From Streptomyces flaveolus (GTDB lineage Bacteria > Actinomycetota > Actinomycetes > Streptomycetales > Streptomycetaceae), in contig NZ_JNWV01000070.1 in assembly GCF_000716535.1 (NCBI RefSeq), forward strand, positions 1-42,715: a DNA stretch of 42,715 bases, read 5' to 3'. The notes under the pieces were generated by a model, which was given only the letters and a program-made list of their open reading frames with translations, had not been told where the DNA came from and made no database searches. Position 1 is the first letter of the stretch. Every line of letters starts with the position of its first letter. Below are positions 8,208 through 16,643 of this stretch, one piece after another. The translations under genes were made by a program, and so were the position numbers.

Positions 8208-9484
8208 GGCCGCCCCCGTCCGATGTAGGGAATGGTCTGCGGGCCTTCCGGCAGGACGCACACGCGGGCGTCCGGGCCCGCGGCGGCCAGCGCCTCCGCG
8301 ACGGTGGCGGTGATGTCGTGGGTCTGCCGCAGATGGGCCGTGGCCAGCTCCTCGTCGCTGAGGAAGGAAGTGTGCATGATGACGCGGCTGCCCGACTGGA
8401 TGCGGGCCTGGATCTGCACCTGCCACTGGTCCGGAACCGTTTCGGTGCGCGCGCCGATGTCGGCGAACAGGGCCTGCGGGGACGGCGCGGAGGCCAGCAC
8501 CTGGCGGTAGGAGCCGTGGTCTGGGAAGCCGTCGCGGCACTCGGCCGCGCACACGATCGTCCCTCCGGGCCGGACCACCTGGTAGGCCGCCGACATCCCC
8601 TTGACCGCCTGGTACAGGTTCTGGTCCAGCGGGAAGCCGGAGTTGGTGGTGACGACGACGTCGAACGGCGCCTCGACGGGGCGCATCGCCATGCGCTTGG
8701 CCGTGGCCGTCGCGGCCGCGTGCATGGGCAGCAGGTCGCCGCCGAACGCGGACACGATGTCCTTGGCCCGGTTGAGCACCACGTCCAGCGCGAAGGTGAC
8801 ACCGGTGGCCTCGGCGATGGCGCGCACGTCGTCGTGGACCGGATTGCCTTGGGTGATGCCCCAGGTGGCGCGCGGGTCTCCGATGCGCGCCGCGTCGTGC
8901 AGCACGAGCACGGTCTCCAGCGCGGCGAGCCCGGGGGCGACGAGCTTCGGGCCGCCGGAGAAGCCGGCGAAGAAGTGGGGTTCGACGAAGCCGGTGGTGA
9001 TGCGGACGTCCGACTCCCACCACTCGCGGTTGAGCCACACCGGGACGCCGTTGCCGTAGGTGCCGATCCACGCCAGTTGGTCGGCGTCGCGGGCGTCGTG
9101 GTTGACGATCCGTACCCCGTCGACGATCTCGTCGCCGAACATCGCCCGCAGCTCGGACTCGTCGTTGCCGCGATGCGTGCCGGTCGCGACGAGGATCACC
9201 ACGTCCTCCCGGCGGACGACGCCCTCCAGTTCGTCCAGGACGGCCGGGATCATCAGGTGGCGGGGCTGCGGGCGGGTGCCGTCGCAGGCCGAGATGGCCA
9301 CCGTCTGCCCCGGGCGGACCCGCTCGCGCAGCGGCGGTCCGGCGACCGGGTCGCGCAGCGCGGCGCGCAGGACGGCCATCTGGTCCGCGGCTCCCTCGTG
9401 ATGGACGGGTTCGACGACCGTCGCCGTGCGCGGATCGACCTCGATGTCGAGCCCCGACTGCCCGTAGGCCAGACGTACTTTCAC
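8204..9484 (-). CDS. larA: LarA-family nickel-dependent racemase (lactate racemase homologue)
   Basis: This 426-residue member of the LarA (DUF2088) family interconverts stereoisomers of 2-hydroxyacids by hydride transfer to the nickel-pincer cofactor. The residues known from Lactobacillus plantarum LarA are present at a constant offset of four: Arg71 in DGTRP, His104 in ATGTHRG, His170 and Lys180 in GFVEPHFFAGFSGGPKLVAPG, and His196 in VLVLHDAARIGDP. Lys180 is the expected covalent anchor of the cofactor. The start is GTG at 9484-9482, overlapping the lactonase stop as GTGA. Its place in an operon for L-fucose oxidation, whose end products are pyruvate and L-lactate, suggests lactate as substrate. 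LarA homologues with other hydroxyacid substrates are known, so epimerisation of a sugar acid is an alternative. Confidence 0.9.
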   Translation of the reverse strand: MKVRLAYGQSGLDIEVDPRTATVVEPVHHEGAADQMAVLRAALRDPVAGPPLRERVRPGQTVAISACDGTRPQPRHLMIPAVLDELEGVVRREDVVILVATGTHRGNDESELRAMFGDEIVDGVRIVNHDARDADQLAWIGTYGNGVPVWLNREWWESDVRITTGFVEPHFFAGFSGGPKLVAPGLAALETVLVLHDAARIGDPRATWGITQGNPVHDDVRAIAEATGVTFALDVVLNRAKDIVSAFGGDLLPMHAAATATAKRMAMRPVEAPFDVVVTTNSGFPLDQNLYQAVKGMSAAYQVVRPGGTIVCAAECRDGFPDHGSYRQVLASAPSPQALFADIGARTETVPDQWQVQIQARIQSGSRVIMHTSFLSDEELATAHLRQTHDITATVAEALAAAGPDARVCVLPEGPQTIPYIGRGRP

Positions 9485-10416
9485 CGGACCACCCCCACCG
9501 GGCCGTCGTCCGCGGATCGTCCCGGCTGGTCGCCCTCGCCCAGTCCGTAGGCGCGTTCCGCCGTCGTGGCGAAGACCTGGGAGCGCTCGGCCGGGGTGAG
9601 GCCGGCGGTCAGTGCCTCCGCCGCGCCGACGACCTCCGCGTAGGAGGCGACCGGCAGGCAGACCGGCCAGTCCGAGCCGAACATCACCCGCTGCGGGCCG
9701 AAGGCGTCGAGCACCACGTCGGCGTAGGGACGCAGGGCGGCCACGCTCCGGTCGTTGCGGTCGGCCTCGGTGACCATGCCGGACAGCTTGCAGAACACGT
9801 GGGGCTGGGCCGCCAGTTCACGGATCAGCGACGCCCAGGGCTGGAGTGCGCCCGTGGCGATGGGCGGCTTGGCCAGATGGTCGAGGACGAACGTGAGTTC
9901 CGGCAGCCCCCGGACGGTGCTGATGGCGGCGGGCAGTTGGTGCGGGAGGACGAGCAAGTCGTAGGCGAGGTTCGCCTGCGCGACCGTGCGCAGGCCCCGG
10001 CGCACGTCCGGCCGGCTCAGCCAGCCGGGGTCCGGTTCGCTCTGCACCAGGTGCCGCAGGCCGACCAGACGGTCGCCGCCGGGCGCCGCCCGCAGGGCGT
10101 GCAGGGTGTCGGCGAGGCCGTCCGAGGTGAGGTCCGCCCAGCCCACGACGCCGGCGACCAGGTCGTCGGCCGCGGCCAGGGACAGGAACTCCGCGGTCTC
10201 GTCGAGGTCGGGCAGGACCTGGACCAGGACCGTACGGTCGATGCCCGCCGCCAGGGCCGCCGGCGCCAGGTCCGCCATGGTGAAGTCCCGCCGCAGGGGG
10301 GCCATGCCGGGCGCGTCGAGCCATGTGTGCACGCGGCGCCGCGGGCCGGGGCCCGGGGCGGGCCCGGGGGCCGAGGCCGGCCGCCAGACGTGGTGGTGTG
10401 CGTCGATCCTGCTCAT
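9481..10416 (-). CDS. COG3618 amidohydrolase, probable L-fuconolactonase
   Basis: This 311-residue TIM-barrel amidohydrolase should hydrolyse L-fuconolactone to L-fuconate. Metal ligands are visible in the N-terminal RIDAHHHVW (His7, His9), in the strand ends GLRHLVQSE and FVLDHLAKPP, and in MFGSDWPVCLP (Asp). The spacing is that of COG3618 lactonases (L-fuconate, L-rhamnonate and related sugar lactones). The ATG at 10416-10414 overlaps the stop of the aldo/keto reductase as ATGA, and the gene ends in GTGA with larA. The Pro/Gly/Arg-rich loop after residue 13 is longer than in most relatives. Position between a sugar dehydrogenase and the rest of the pathway supports the lactonase role; assignment to fucose depends on the neighbouring dehydratase. 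Confidence 0.85.
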   Translation of the reverse strand: MSRIDAHHHVWRPASAPGPAPGPGPRRRVHTWLDAPGMAPLRRDFTMADLAPAALAAGIDRTVLVQVLPDLDETAEFLSLAAADDLVAGVVGWADLTSDGLADTLHALRAAPGGDRLVGLRHLVQSEPDPGWLSRPDVRRGLRTVAQANLAYDLLVLPHQLPAAISTVRGLPELTFVLDHLAKPPIATGALQPWASLIRELAAQPHVFCKLSGMVTEADRNDRSVAALRPYADVVLDAFGPQRVMFGSDWPVCLPVASYAEVVGAAEALTAGLTPAERSQVFATTAERAYGLGEGDQPGRSADDGPVGVVR

Positions 10417-11408
10417 GATCCGTCTCGTTCGCGTTCGAGGGCGTCGAGCTCCGTCCACAGCTCTTCGGGGATCGTCGCGCCGGCGTGTGCGACGTTGACG
10501 GTGATCTCCTGGGCACTGCGCGCCCCGACGACGACGCCGGTGACGGCGGGGTGTCGCAGCGGGAACCGCAGGGCCGCGGCGGCCAGCGCCACGCCGTGAG
10601 CGGCGCAGCGCTCGCTGAGGGCGAGGGCGTGGCGCCGCACCGCTTCGGGGGCCGGCGCGTAGTCGTAGGTGGCGTCGGATGCGAGGTTCGCCAGGATGCC
10701 GCTGTTGAAGACCCCGCCGACCAGGACGCCCACCTCGCGTTCGGCGCACGCGGGCAGCAGTTCGTCGGCCGCGCTGCGGTCCAGCAGGGAGTAGCGGCCG
10801 GCCACGAGGACGCAGTCGAGGTCCGTCTCGGTGACGAAGCGGGTGAGCATCGCCGTCTGGTTCATCCCGACGCCGATCGCCCGGACCGCTCCCTCGGCGC
10901 GCAGCCGGGCCAGTGCCGGGTAGGCGCCGGTGAGGGCCTCCTTCCAGTGTTCGTCCGGGTCGTGGATGAACACGATGTCGAAGGCGTCGAGGCCGGAACG
11001 CTCCAGGCTCTCGGTGAGGGAGCGGTGGACGCCGTCGGCACTGTAGTCGCGGATCCTGACCAGGCCGGGGTCCCCGTGGAAGTCCTCGTCGCCTGGTGCG
11101 GATTCGCCCGGCACGAGCAGTCGGCCGACCTTGGTGGACACCGTGCAGTCCGCGCGCGCGTGACCGAGGCCGGTCAGGAAGGCGCCGAGCCGTCGTTCGG
11201 CGAGCCCGGCACCGTAGTGCGGGGCGGTGTCGAAGTAGCGGATCCCGGCCGCCCAGGCCGCCTCCAGCGTGCCGGTGGCCTCCCGGCCGCCGACCGCGGA
11301 GAACAGACCGCCCAGCGGTGCGGTGCCCAGCCCGATGCGGCTGACGGTGACGCGGGAGCGGCCGAGGGGGACCCGTTCGGCATACCAGGGGTGCGCCGCG
11401 GCGGACAT
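10413..11408 (-). CDS. Aldo/keto reductase, probable L-fucose 1-dehydrogenase
   Basis: A 331-residue aldo/keto reductase with the catalytic tetrad in place: Asp60 (YFDTAPHYG), Tyr65, Lys93 (STKVGR) and His149 (IHDPD). The C-terminal GVVVGARSAQEITVNV fits the NAD(P)-binding end of the barrel. It resembles D-threo-aldose/L-fucose dehydrogenases, which oxidise L-fucose to L-fuconolactone with NAD(P). No separate mutarotase gene is seen nearby. The ATG at 11408-11406 overlaps the FAH hydrolase stop (ATGA), and the stop overlaps the lactonase start (ATGA), so it lies mid-operon. Substrate is inferred from context; the fold and active site are clear from the sequence. Confidence 0.85.
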   Translation of the reverse strand: MSAAAHPWYAERVPLGRSRVTVSRIGLGTAPLGGLFSAVGGREATGTLEAAWAAGIRYFDTAPHYGAGLAERRLGAFLTGLGHARADCTVSTKVGRLLVPGESAPGDEDFHGDPGLVRIRDYSADGVHRSLTESLERSGLDAFDIVFIHDPDEHWKEALTGAYPALARLRAEGAVRAIGVGMNQTAMLTRFVTETDLDCVLVAGRYSLLDRSAADELLPACAEREVGVLVGGVFNSGILANLASDATYDYAPAPEAVRRHALALSERCAAHGVALAAAALRFPLRHPAVTGVVVGARSAQEITVNVAHAGATIPEELWTELDALERERDGS

Positions 11409-12259
11409 CAGGCCTGCCCGAAGACGTGCCGCTGACGGCCGAGCCGGTCGATCTCGGCCTCGACCACGTCACCGGCCCGCAGGTAGGGGAAGTCGTTGGC
11501 GCCGAAGGCCACGCCCGCCGGGGTTCCGGTGTTGATCACGTCGCCGGGGTCCAGCACCATGAACTGGCTCAGGTACCAGACGACGTGGTGCACCCCGAAG
11601 ATCATGTTTTTGGTGTGCCCGTGCTGACGCGGCTCGCCGTTGACCCACAGCCGCAGCGCCAGCTCCTGGGGGTCCCCGGTCTCGTCGGGGGTCACCAGCC
11701 AGGGGCCGAGGGGGTTGAAGGTCTCGCAGGACTTGCCCTTGTCCCACTGTCCGCCGCGTTCGTGCTGGAAGGAGCGCTCGCTGACGTCGTCGGCGATGGC
11801 GTAGCCCGCGACGACGTCGGCGGCGGCGGCCGGGGAGTCCAGATAGCGGGCGGTGCGGCCGATGACGACCGCGAGTTCGATCTCGTAGTCCGTCCGGGTG
11901 CTGGTGCGCGGTATGAGGACGGTGTCGTCGGGTCCGACCACCGTGTTGGACGCCTTCATGAAGATCACCGGCTCCGCCGGGGGCGGGGTCGCGGTCTCCT
12001 CGGCGTGATCGGCGTAGTTCAGCCCGATGCACACGACCTTGCCCGGGCGGGCCACGGGTGCTCCGGTGCGCTGCCCGCTGATGTCGATGCGCGGCAGGGC
12101 TCCCCCGGCCAGCGCTTCGCGGGCGCGCTCCACGCCGTCACCGGCCAGGAAAGCGCCGTCGATGTCGGCGGTCAGCGAGGTCAGGTCGTAGGCGAGGCCG
12201 TCGGTGTCGAGGACGGCGGGACGTTCCGAGCCCGCGGGGCCCACGCGCAGAAACCTCAT
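11408..12259 (-). CDS. FAH-family hydrolase, probable 2,4-diketo-3-deoxy-L-fuconate hydrolase
   Basis: This 283-residue fumarylacetoacetate hydrolase-family protein should cleave the C-C bond of 2,4-diketo-3-deoxy-L-fuconate to pyruvate and L-lactate. A short N-terminal domain is followed by the catalytic domain: KVVCIGLNYADHAEET, EPVIFMKASN, metal-binding Glu126/Glu128 (DYEIELAVVIGR) and Asp157 (AIADDVSERSFQ), GGQWDKGKSCETFNPLGPW, and near the C-terminus VINTGTPAGVAFG. I chose the ATG at 12259-12257 because GAGGAG lies eight bases upstream and MRFLRVG is the usual family start; an in-frame ATG 15 bases earlier has no ribosome site. It is the first enzyme gene after gntR and begins a chain of 4-base overlaps. 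Confidence 0.87.
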   Translation of the reverse strand: MRFLRVGPAGSERPAVLDTDGLAYDLTSLTADIDGAFLAGDGVERAREALAGGALPRIDISGQRTGAPVARPGKVVCIGLNYADHAEETATPPPAEPVIFMKASNTVVGPDDTVLIPRTSTRTDYEIELAVVIGRTARYLDSPAAAADVVAGYAIADDVSERSFQHERGGQWDKGKSCETFNPLGPWLVTPDETGDPQELALRLWVNGEPRQHGHTKNMIFGVHHVVWYLSQFMVLDPGDVINTGTPAGVAFGANDFPYLRAGDVVEAEIDRLGRQRHVFGQA

Positions 12260-12283
12260 CGAAGTGCTCCTCACTGAGCGAAC

Positions 12284-12321
12284 GTGCCTGCCCGTGGCTC
12301 ACGGCTGTCCGGGCCAGGCAC
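12284..12321. other. Stem-loop between gntR and the FAH hydrolase gene
   Basis: GTGCCTG at 12284-12290 pairs with CAGGCAC at 12315-12321, with CCCG/CGGG extending the stem inwards after a bulge. It sits in the 112-base gap between the regulator stop and the next start on the minus strand. It could be a partial terminator or an mRNA-stabilising hairpin that sets the ratio of regulator to enzymes. There is no T-run. Confidence 0.4.
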
Positions 12322-12371
12322 GGGGCTGGTGGCATGTGATGGACGAGGGTGGGTCGTGAATTACCCGGTGT

Positions 12372-13076
12372 TCACGGCCGGTCCGGGACGGCGCTGTTCG
12401 GCTCCAAGTGCTCGCGCAGCCACTGTTCGGTGGTGCTGACGTGCAGGAGCGCGGCGGCCTGCGCCAGGCAGGCGTCACCGGCGGCCAGTGCCTGGAAGAT
12501 CGCCTCGTGTTCGGCGACGGTGCGGGCGGCGGCGTTGTCGTCGACCAGACCGCGCCAGACGCGTGCGCGCACCGTCCGGCTGGAGATCCCCTCCAGCAGG
12601 GTGGCGAGGGTGGCGTTGCCGGTGGCCGCGACCACCGCCCGGTGGAACGCCGCGTCGTGTTCGTTGAGCCGCTCGACGTCCTCCCGGGCCGCCCGCATCG
12701 CGTCCAGGTGCCGCTCCACCTCGGCCAGTTCCCCGGCCGAGATGCGGGTGGCGGCCAGTCCGGTGGCGACCGGTTCGAACAGCCGGCGCACCTCGGTCAG
12801 CTCCAGCAGAGTGTCGCCGCGGAGCAGTTCCACCGCCGATCCGATGCTGCTCAGCAGCAGCTCCGGTTCGAGGCTGGTCACGTATGTGCCGTCGCCCCGG
12901 CGGATCTCCAGCACGCGTGCGACCACCAGTGCCTTGACCGCCTCCCGCATCAGGTTGCGCGACAGCCCCAGCTCCGCGGCCAGCTGCTGCTCGGGCGGCA
13001 GTTTGGCGCCCGGCGGCAGCTCGCCGGACTGGATGAGGTCCCTGATGCGGTCGATGGCCTTGTCGGTCAGTGACAT
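12372..13076 (-). CDS. FadR-subfamily GntR transcriptional regulator of the fucose genes
   Basis: A 234-residue GntR regulator. The N-terminal winged helix-turn-helix has the family motifs LPPGAKLPPEQQLAAELGLS, RNLMREAVKAL and RRGDGTYVTS. The C-terminal FCD ligand domain is all-helical with metal-ligand candidates Asp and His in EHDAAFHRAVVAATGN and His in AEHEAIFQAL. I chose the ATG at 13076, with GGGAG nine bases upstream; an earlier in-frame ATG adds 19 residues unlike the family. It is divergent from the dehydratase operon and probably co-transcribed with the minus-strand enzymes. A repeated CATCCCAT motif in the divergent region is the likely operator. The effector is probably a pathway intermediate, but this cannot be read from the sequence. 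Confidence 0.88.
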   Translation of the reverse strand: MSLTDKAIDRIRDLIQSGELPPGAKLPPEQQLAAELGLSRNLMREAVKALVVARVLEIRRGDGTYVTSLEPELLLSSIGSAVELLRGDTLLELTEVRRLFEPVATGLAATRISAGELAEVERHLDAMRAAREDVERLNEHDAAFHRAVVAATGNATLATLLEGISSRTVRARVWRGLVDDNAAARTVAEHEAIFQALAAGDACLAQAAALLHVSTTEQWLREHLEPNSAVPDRP

Positions 13077-13122
13077 GCGGCTGCTCCCTGCTCGTTTCCC
13101 AGGCGGCGGCAGCGTAGCAATA

Positions 13123-13151
13123 CATCCCATCACTCAGGAAGAGATGGGATG
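13123..13151. promoter_or_regulatory. Inverted repeat CATCCCATC-N11-GATGGGATG, candidate GntR operator
   Basis: Perfect 9-base arms at 13123-13131 and 13143-13151 lie 47 bases upstream of the gntR start in the divergent intergenic region. The same CATCCCAT core occurs once more at 13264-13271 beside the opposite promoter. Shared sequence at both promoters of a regulator-enzyme pair is the usual sign of a common operator. Confidence 0.6.
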
Positions 13152-13232
13152 GCCTGTAGATGACCTCGCACATAGCCTCACTGCAAATAAGCAGGTGGGC
13201 AGCGACCACTTACATATTTCTCTCCTGAGGTA

Positions 13233-13261
13233 TGGACACCAAGGCGGGGCGACTCTATAAA
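13233..13261 (+). promoter_or_regulatory. Promoter of the fuconate dehydratase operon
   Basis: TGGACA (13233-13238), 17 bases, then TATAAA (13256-13261) is a near-consensus housekeeping-sigma promoter reading towards the plus-strand operon. Transcription should begin about 13268-13270. Confidence 0.6.
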
Positions 13262-13263
13262 TC

Positions 13264-13271
13264 CATCCCAT
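13264..13271. promoter_or_regulatory. CATCCCAT half-site over the predicted transcription start
   Basis: This third copy of the CATCCCAT core lies between the -10 hexamer ending at 13261 and the expected start of transcription. A bound repressor here would block the plus-strand promoter. Confidence 0.5.
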
Positions 13272-13380
13272 GTCCAGCATCTGCCGTAGCAGAACGGACA
13301 TCTCGTTGACACACGACGATGGGTGGTGGCCATGGAGCCGACACGACACCGGACCCTGCGAACCGAAGGTGCCGGGCCCG

Positions 13381-14688
13381 ATGAGTGAGCTCATCAGCGC
13401 GGTCGAGGCCGTGGACGTACGGTTCCCGACCTCGCGGGACCTCGATGGCTCCGATGCCATGAACCCCGAACCCGACTACTCGGCGGCGTACGTGACGATC
13501 CGCACGAGCGCCGGGGACCGCGGATACGGACTCGCCTTCACCGTGGGACGCGGCAACGACGTCGAGGTCGCCGCCGTACGCGCCCTGGCCCCGCTGGTCG
13601 TGGGGCTCCCGGTGGCGGAGGTGCTGGCCGATCTCGGCGCCTTCTCCCGGCGGTTGACCGGCGACAGCCAACTGCGCTGGCTCGGCCCGGAGAAGGGGGC
13701 CATCCACATGGCCGCCGCGGCGATCGTCAACGCAGTCTGGGACCTGTACGGACGCCGCACCGGCAAGCCGGTCTGGCGGCTGCTGGCCGAACTCTCCCCC
13801 GAACAGCTGGTCGACCTGGTCGACTTCCGCTACCTCCAGGACGCCCTCACCCGCGACGAGGCCCTGGACATCCTGCGCCGCGCCGAGCCCGGCCGCGCCG
13901 AGCGCACCGCGCACCTGCTGGAGCACGGCTACCCCGCGTACACCACGACCCCCGGCTGGCTCGGTTACGACGACGAGAAGCTGGTGCGGCTGTCCAAGGA
14001 GGCGGTCGCCGACGGGTTCGGGCAGATCAAGCTGAAGGTCGGTGCCGACCTCGAGGCGGACCGACGCCGCATGCGGCTGGCCCGCGCCGCGGTCGGCCCG
14101 GACATCAGGATCGCCGTCGACGCCAACCAGGCATGGGGAGTCCAGCAGGCCATCGACTGGACGGCCTCGCTCGCCCCCTACGACCCGTACTGGATCGAGG
14201 AGCCCACCTCGCCGGACGACATCCTCGGCCACGCCGCCATCCGCCGGGCCGTGGCGCCGGTCAAGGTGGCCACCGGTGAACACACCCACAACCAGGTGAT
14301 GTTCAAACAGCTCCTCCAGGCGGGAGCCCTCGACATCCTGCAGCTCGACGCCAGCCGCACCGCCGGCGTCACCGAGAACGTCGCCATCCTGCTGCTTGCC
14401 GCCAAGTTCGGCGTCCCGGTGTGCCCGCACGCCGGCGGGGTCGGACTGTGCGAGATGGTGCAGCACCTGGCGATGTTCGACTACGTGGCCGTCAGCGGCA
14501 CCACCGAGAACCGCGTCATCGAGTACGTCGACCACCTGCACGAGCACTTCACCGACCCGGTCCGCATCCGCGACGGCCGCTATCTCGCCCCGTCCGCCCC
14601 CGGCATCAGCGCCGAACTCCATCCGCGGTCCTTGGCGGACCACCGCTACCCCGACGGCCCGGTGTGGAGCGGGGAGGCCGAGGGATGA
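13381..14688 (+). CDS. fucD: L-fuconate dehydratase (enolase superfamily)
   Basis: This 435-residue enzyme removes water from L-fuconate to give 2-keto-3-deoxy-L-fuconate. It matches the Xanthomonas FucD type along its length: [17 protein letters not shown] at the start, [24 protein letters not shown], the Lys-x-Lys base Lys217/Lys219 (QIKLKVGAD), Mg ligands Asp247 (VDANQ), Glu273 ([10 protein letters not shown]) and Glu300 (TGEHTH), and the His350 base in [14 protein letters not shown]. Each active-site residue is one position earlier than I recall for the Xanthomonas enzyme. I start it at ATG 13381, where similarity begins; an in-frame ATG at 13270 would add 37 unrelated residues but lies almost at the predicted transcription start. 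The stop overlaps the SDR start as ATGA. Confidence 0.92.
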   Translation: MSELISAVEAVDVRFPTSRDLDGSDAMNPEPDYSAAYVTIRTSAGDRGYGLAFTVGRGNDVEVAAVRALAPLVVGLPVAEVLADLGAFSRRLTGDSQLRWLGPEKGAIHMAAAAIVNAVWDLYGRRTGKPVWRLLAELSPEQLVDLVDFRYLQDALTRDEALDILRRAEPGRAERTAHLLEHGYPAYTTTPGWLGYDDEKLVRLSKEAVADGFGQIKLKVGADLEADRRRMRLARAAVGPDIRIAVDANQAWGVQQAIDWTASLAPYDPYWIEEPTSPDDILGHAAIRRAVAPVKVATGEHTHNQVMFKQLLQAGALDILQLDASRTAGVTENVAILLLAAKFGVPVCPHAGGVGLCEMVQHLAMFDYVAVSGTTENRVIEYVDHLHEHFTDPVRIRDGRYLAPSAPGISAELHPRSLADHRYPDGPVWSGEAEG

Positions 14689-15443
14689 GCGCTCCCGACT
14701 GTGCGGGACTGACAGCCCTCGTCACCGGCGGCGCCTCCGGCATCGGACTGGCCACCGCACGCCTGTTGACCGCCCGCGGGGCCCGCGTCGCCTGCCTCGA
14801 CCTCGAACCCGACGGCCTGCCCGAGCCCTTGACCGGGATCCAGGCGGACGTGGCCGACGACGCGGGCGTGCGGGAGGCCGTCGCCGAGGCCGCGCGCGTC
14901 CTCGGCGGTATCGACATCCTGGTCAACAACGCCGGCATCGGCGCCCAGGGCACCATCGAGGAGAACGCCGACGACGAGTGGCACCGGGTGTTCGACGTCA
15001 ACGTCCTCGGCATGGTCCGGGTGACCCGGGCCGCCCTCCCCCATCTGCGCCGCTCCGCCAGCGCGGCCATCGTCAACACCTGCTCCATCGCCGCCACCGC
15101 CGGGCTCCCCGACCGGGTGCTGTACTCCGCGACGAAGGGCGCCGTGCTGGCCCTGACCCGGGCGACCGCGGCCGACCTCGTGCACTGCGGGATCCGCGTC
15201 AACTGCGTCAACCCCGGCACCGCCGACACTCCCTGGATCGGCCGCCTCCTGGACCGCGCCGCGGACCCCGCGGCCGAACGCGCGGCCCTCAACGCCCGTC
15301 AGCCGATGGGCCGTCTCGTCTCCGCCGATGAGGTCGCCGCGGCCATCGCCTACCTCGCAAGCCCCCTGTCCGGCTCCACCACCGGCACCGACCTCCCCGT
15401 CGACGGTGGTATGCAGGGCCTGCGGATCCGTCCGCGCACCTGA
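14685..15443 (+). CDS. SDR, probable 2-keto-3-deoxy-L-fuconate dehydrogenase
   Basis: A 252-residue classical short-chain dehydrogenase: NAD-binding TGGASGIG, structural NNAGIG, catalytic Ser in [10 protein letters not shown] and Tyr/Lys in YSATKGA, and C-terminal LPVDGGMQ. After the dehydratase step the pathway needs oxidation of the C4 hydroxyl of 2-keto-3-deoxy-L-fuconate with NAD, and SDRs of this kind do this in the known bacterial L-fucose pathway. The ATG overlaps the fucD stop by 4 bases, so the two are translationally coupled. The fold is certain; the substrate is inferred from position. Confidence 0.87.
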   Translation: MSAPDCAGLTALVTGGASGIGLATARLLTARGARVACLDLEPDGLPEPLTGIQADVADDAGVREAVAEAARVLGGIDILVNNAGIGAQGTIEENADDEWHRVFDVNVLGMVRVTRAALPHLRRSASAAIVNTCSIAATAGLPDRVLYSATKGAVLALTRATAADLVHCGIRVNCVNPGTADTPWIGRLLDRAADPAAERAALNARQPMGRLVSADEVAAAIAYLASPLSGSTTGTDLPVDGGMQGLRIRPRT

Positions 15444-15466
15444 CTCCGCTCCTTCCCTTCCCCTCT

Positions 15467-15502
15467 CGCGACCGGCACCCGCACACCGCACGACCGGTCG
15501 CG
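15467..15502. other. Stem-loop between the SDR and the sugar-binding protein
   Basis: CGCGACCGG (15467-15475) and CCGGTCGCG (15494-15502) form a perfect 9-bp stem with an 18-base loop in the 103-base gap. A hairpin here, ahead of an abundant binding-protein gene, may stabilise the downstream mRNA or partly terminate the upstream one. Confidence 0.5.
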
Positions 15503-15546
15503 CAGGCAGCCCGTCCGCGCGACCCCGTCAGCAAGGAGAGCGAGCA

Positions 15547-16623
15547 ATGCAGCTCAGGTTCACCAGGTACGCCTGTCTCGGCGCCCTCGCCGCCCTGTCC
15601 GTCCCCGCACTCACCGCCTGCGGGGGTTCGGGATCCGCGTCGGCCTCGGGCCAGGGCGGTGGTTCCACCGTGGTCGGGGTCGACTACCCGCGCTCCGACA
15701 CCGACTTCTGGAACTCGTACATCAAGTACACCCCGCAGTTCGCGAAGGAGCTCAAGCTCGACCTGAAGACCACCAACTCGCAGAACGACGTCGCCAAACT
15801 CACCGCCGACGTCCAGACGTTCATCAGCCAGGGCGTCAAGGGCGTCGCGATGGCACCTCAGGACACCGCCGCCATCGCACCCACCCTGGCGCAGCTGGAG
15901 GCGAAGAAGATCCCGGTCGTCTCCGTGGACACCCGCCCCGACACCGGCAACGTGTACATGGTCGTGCGCGCGGACAACCGCGCCTACGGCGAGAAGGCCT
16001 GCCAGTACCTCGGGACCAAGCTGGGCGGCAAGGGCAAGGTCGTCATGCTCCAGGGCGATCTCGCCTCCGTCAACGGCCGTGACCGCACGGAGGCGTTCAA
16101 CGACTGCATGAAGAAGAACTATCCGGACATCAGGGTCTTCGGCGAAGCCGCCAACTGGGACGGCGCCGTCGCGGCACAGAAGCTCCAGACCGACCTGACC
16201 GCCCACCCCGACATCAAGGGCGTCTACATGCAGTCCAGTTTCGCGCTCTCCGGCACCCTGCAGGTGCTCAAGCAGAAGGGCCTGCTGGTCGGACCCGAGG
16301 ACAAGAAGCACGTGTTCGTGGTCTCCAACGACGGCATCCCCGAGGAGCTCAAGGACATAGCCGCGGGCAAGATCGACGCCACCGTCTCCCAGCCGGCCGA
16401 CCTCTACGCCAAGTACGCCCTCTACTACCTCAAGGCGGCGATCGACGGCAAGACGTTCAAGCCCGGCAAGACCGACCACGACAGCACGATCATCCAGGTC
16501 CGCGAGGGCCTTCTGGAGGACCAGCTCTCCGCGCCCCTGGTGACGGCGGACGGCGGCACCTACGGCGGGGTCCCCAGCCTCAAGAGCAACGACAGCACCC
16601 TGTGGGGCAACAACCTCAGCTGA
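15547..16623 (+). CDS. CUT2-type sugar-binding lipoprotein of the ABC transporter
   Basis: A 358-residue periplasmic-binding-protein-type 1 (RbsB-like) lipoprotein. The signal peptide (MQLRFTRYACLGALAALS) ends in the lipobox LTAC with Cys25 as the lipidated residue, followed by a Gly/Ser linker. The mature protein has the RbsB-like alternation: VVGVDYPRSDTDFWNSYIKY, VKGVAMAPQDTAAIAPTL, IPVVSVDTRP, GKGKVVMLQGDLAS, then VVSNDGIPEELKDIAAGKID near residue 260. AAGGAG lies eight bases before the ATG. It is followed by ATPase and permease genes. Its ligand is probably L-fucose, judging from the gene neighbourhood. Confidence 0.88.
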   Translation: MQLRFTRYACLGALAALSVPALTACGGSGSASASGQGGGSTVVGVDYPRSDTDFWNSYIKYTPQFAKELKLDLKTTNSQNDVAKLTADVQTFISQGVKGVAMAPQDTAAIAPTLAQLEAKKIPVVSVDTRPDTGNVYMVVRADNRAYGEKACQYLGTKLGGKGKVVMLQGDLASVNGRDRTEAFNDCMKKNYPDIRVFGEAANWDGAVAAQKLQTDLTAHPDIKGVYMQSSFALSGTLQVLKQKGLLVGPEDKKHVFVVSNDGIPEELKDIAAGKIDATVSQPADLYAKYALYYLKAAIDGKTFKPGKTDHDSTIIQVREGLLEDQLSAPLVTADGGTYGGVPSLKSNDSTLWGNNLS

Positions 16624-16643
16624 CCGGAAGGCGATTCGCAGAC

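Noticed and set aside
15467..15502. Hairpin as a full terminator of the fucD-SDR transcript
   Set aside because: There is no T-run and the downstream genes complete the same pathway, so read-through is more likely.
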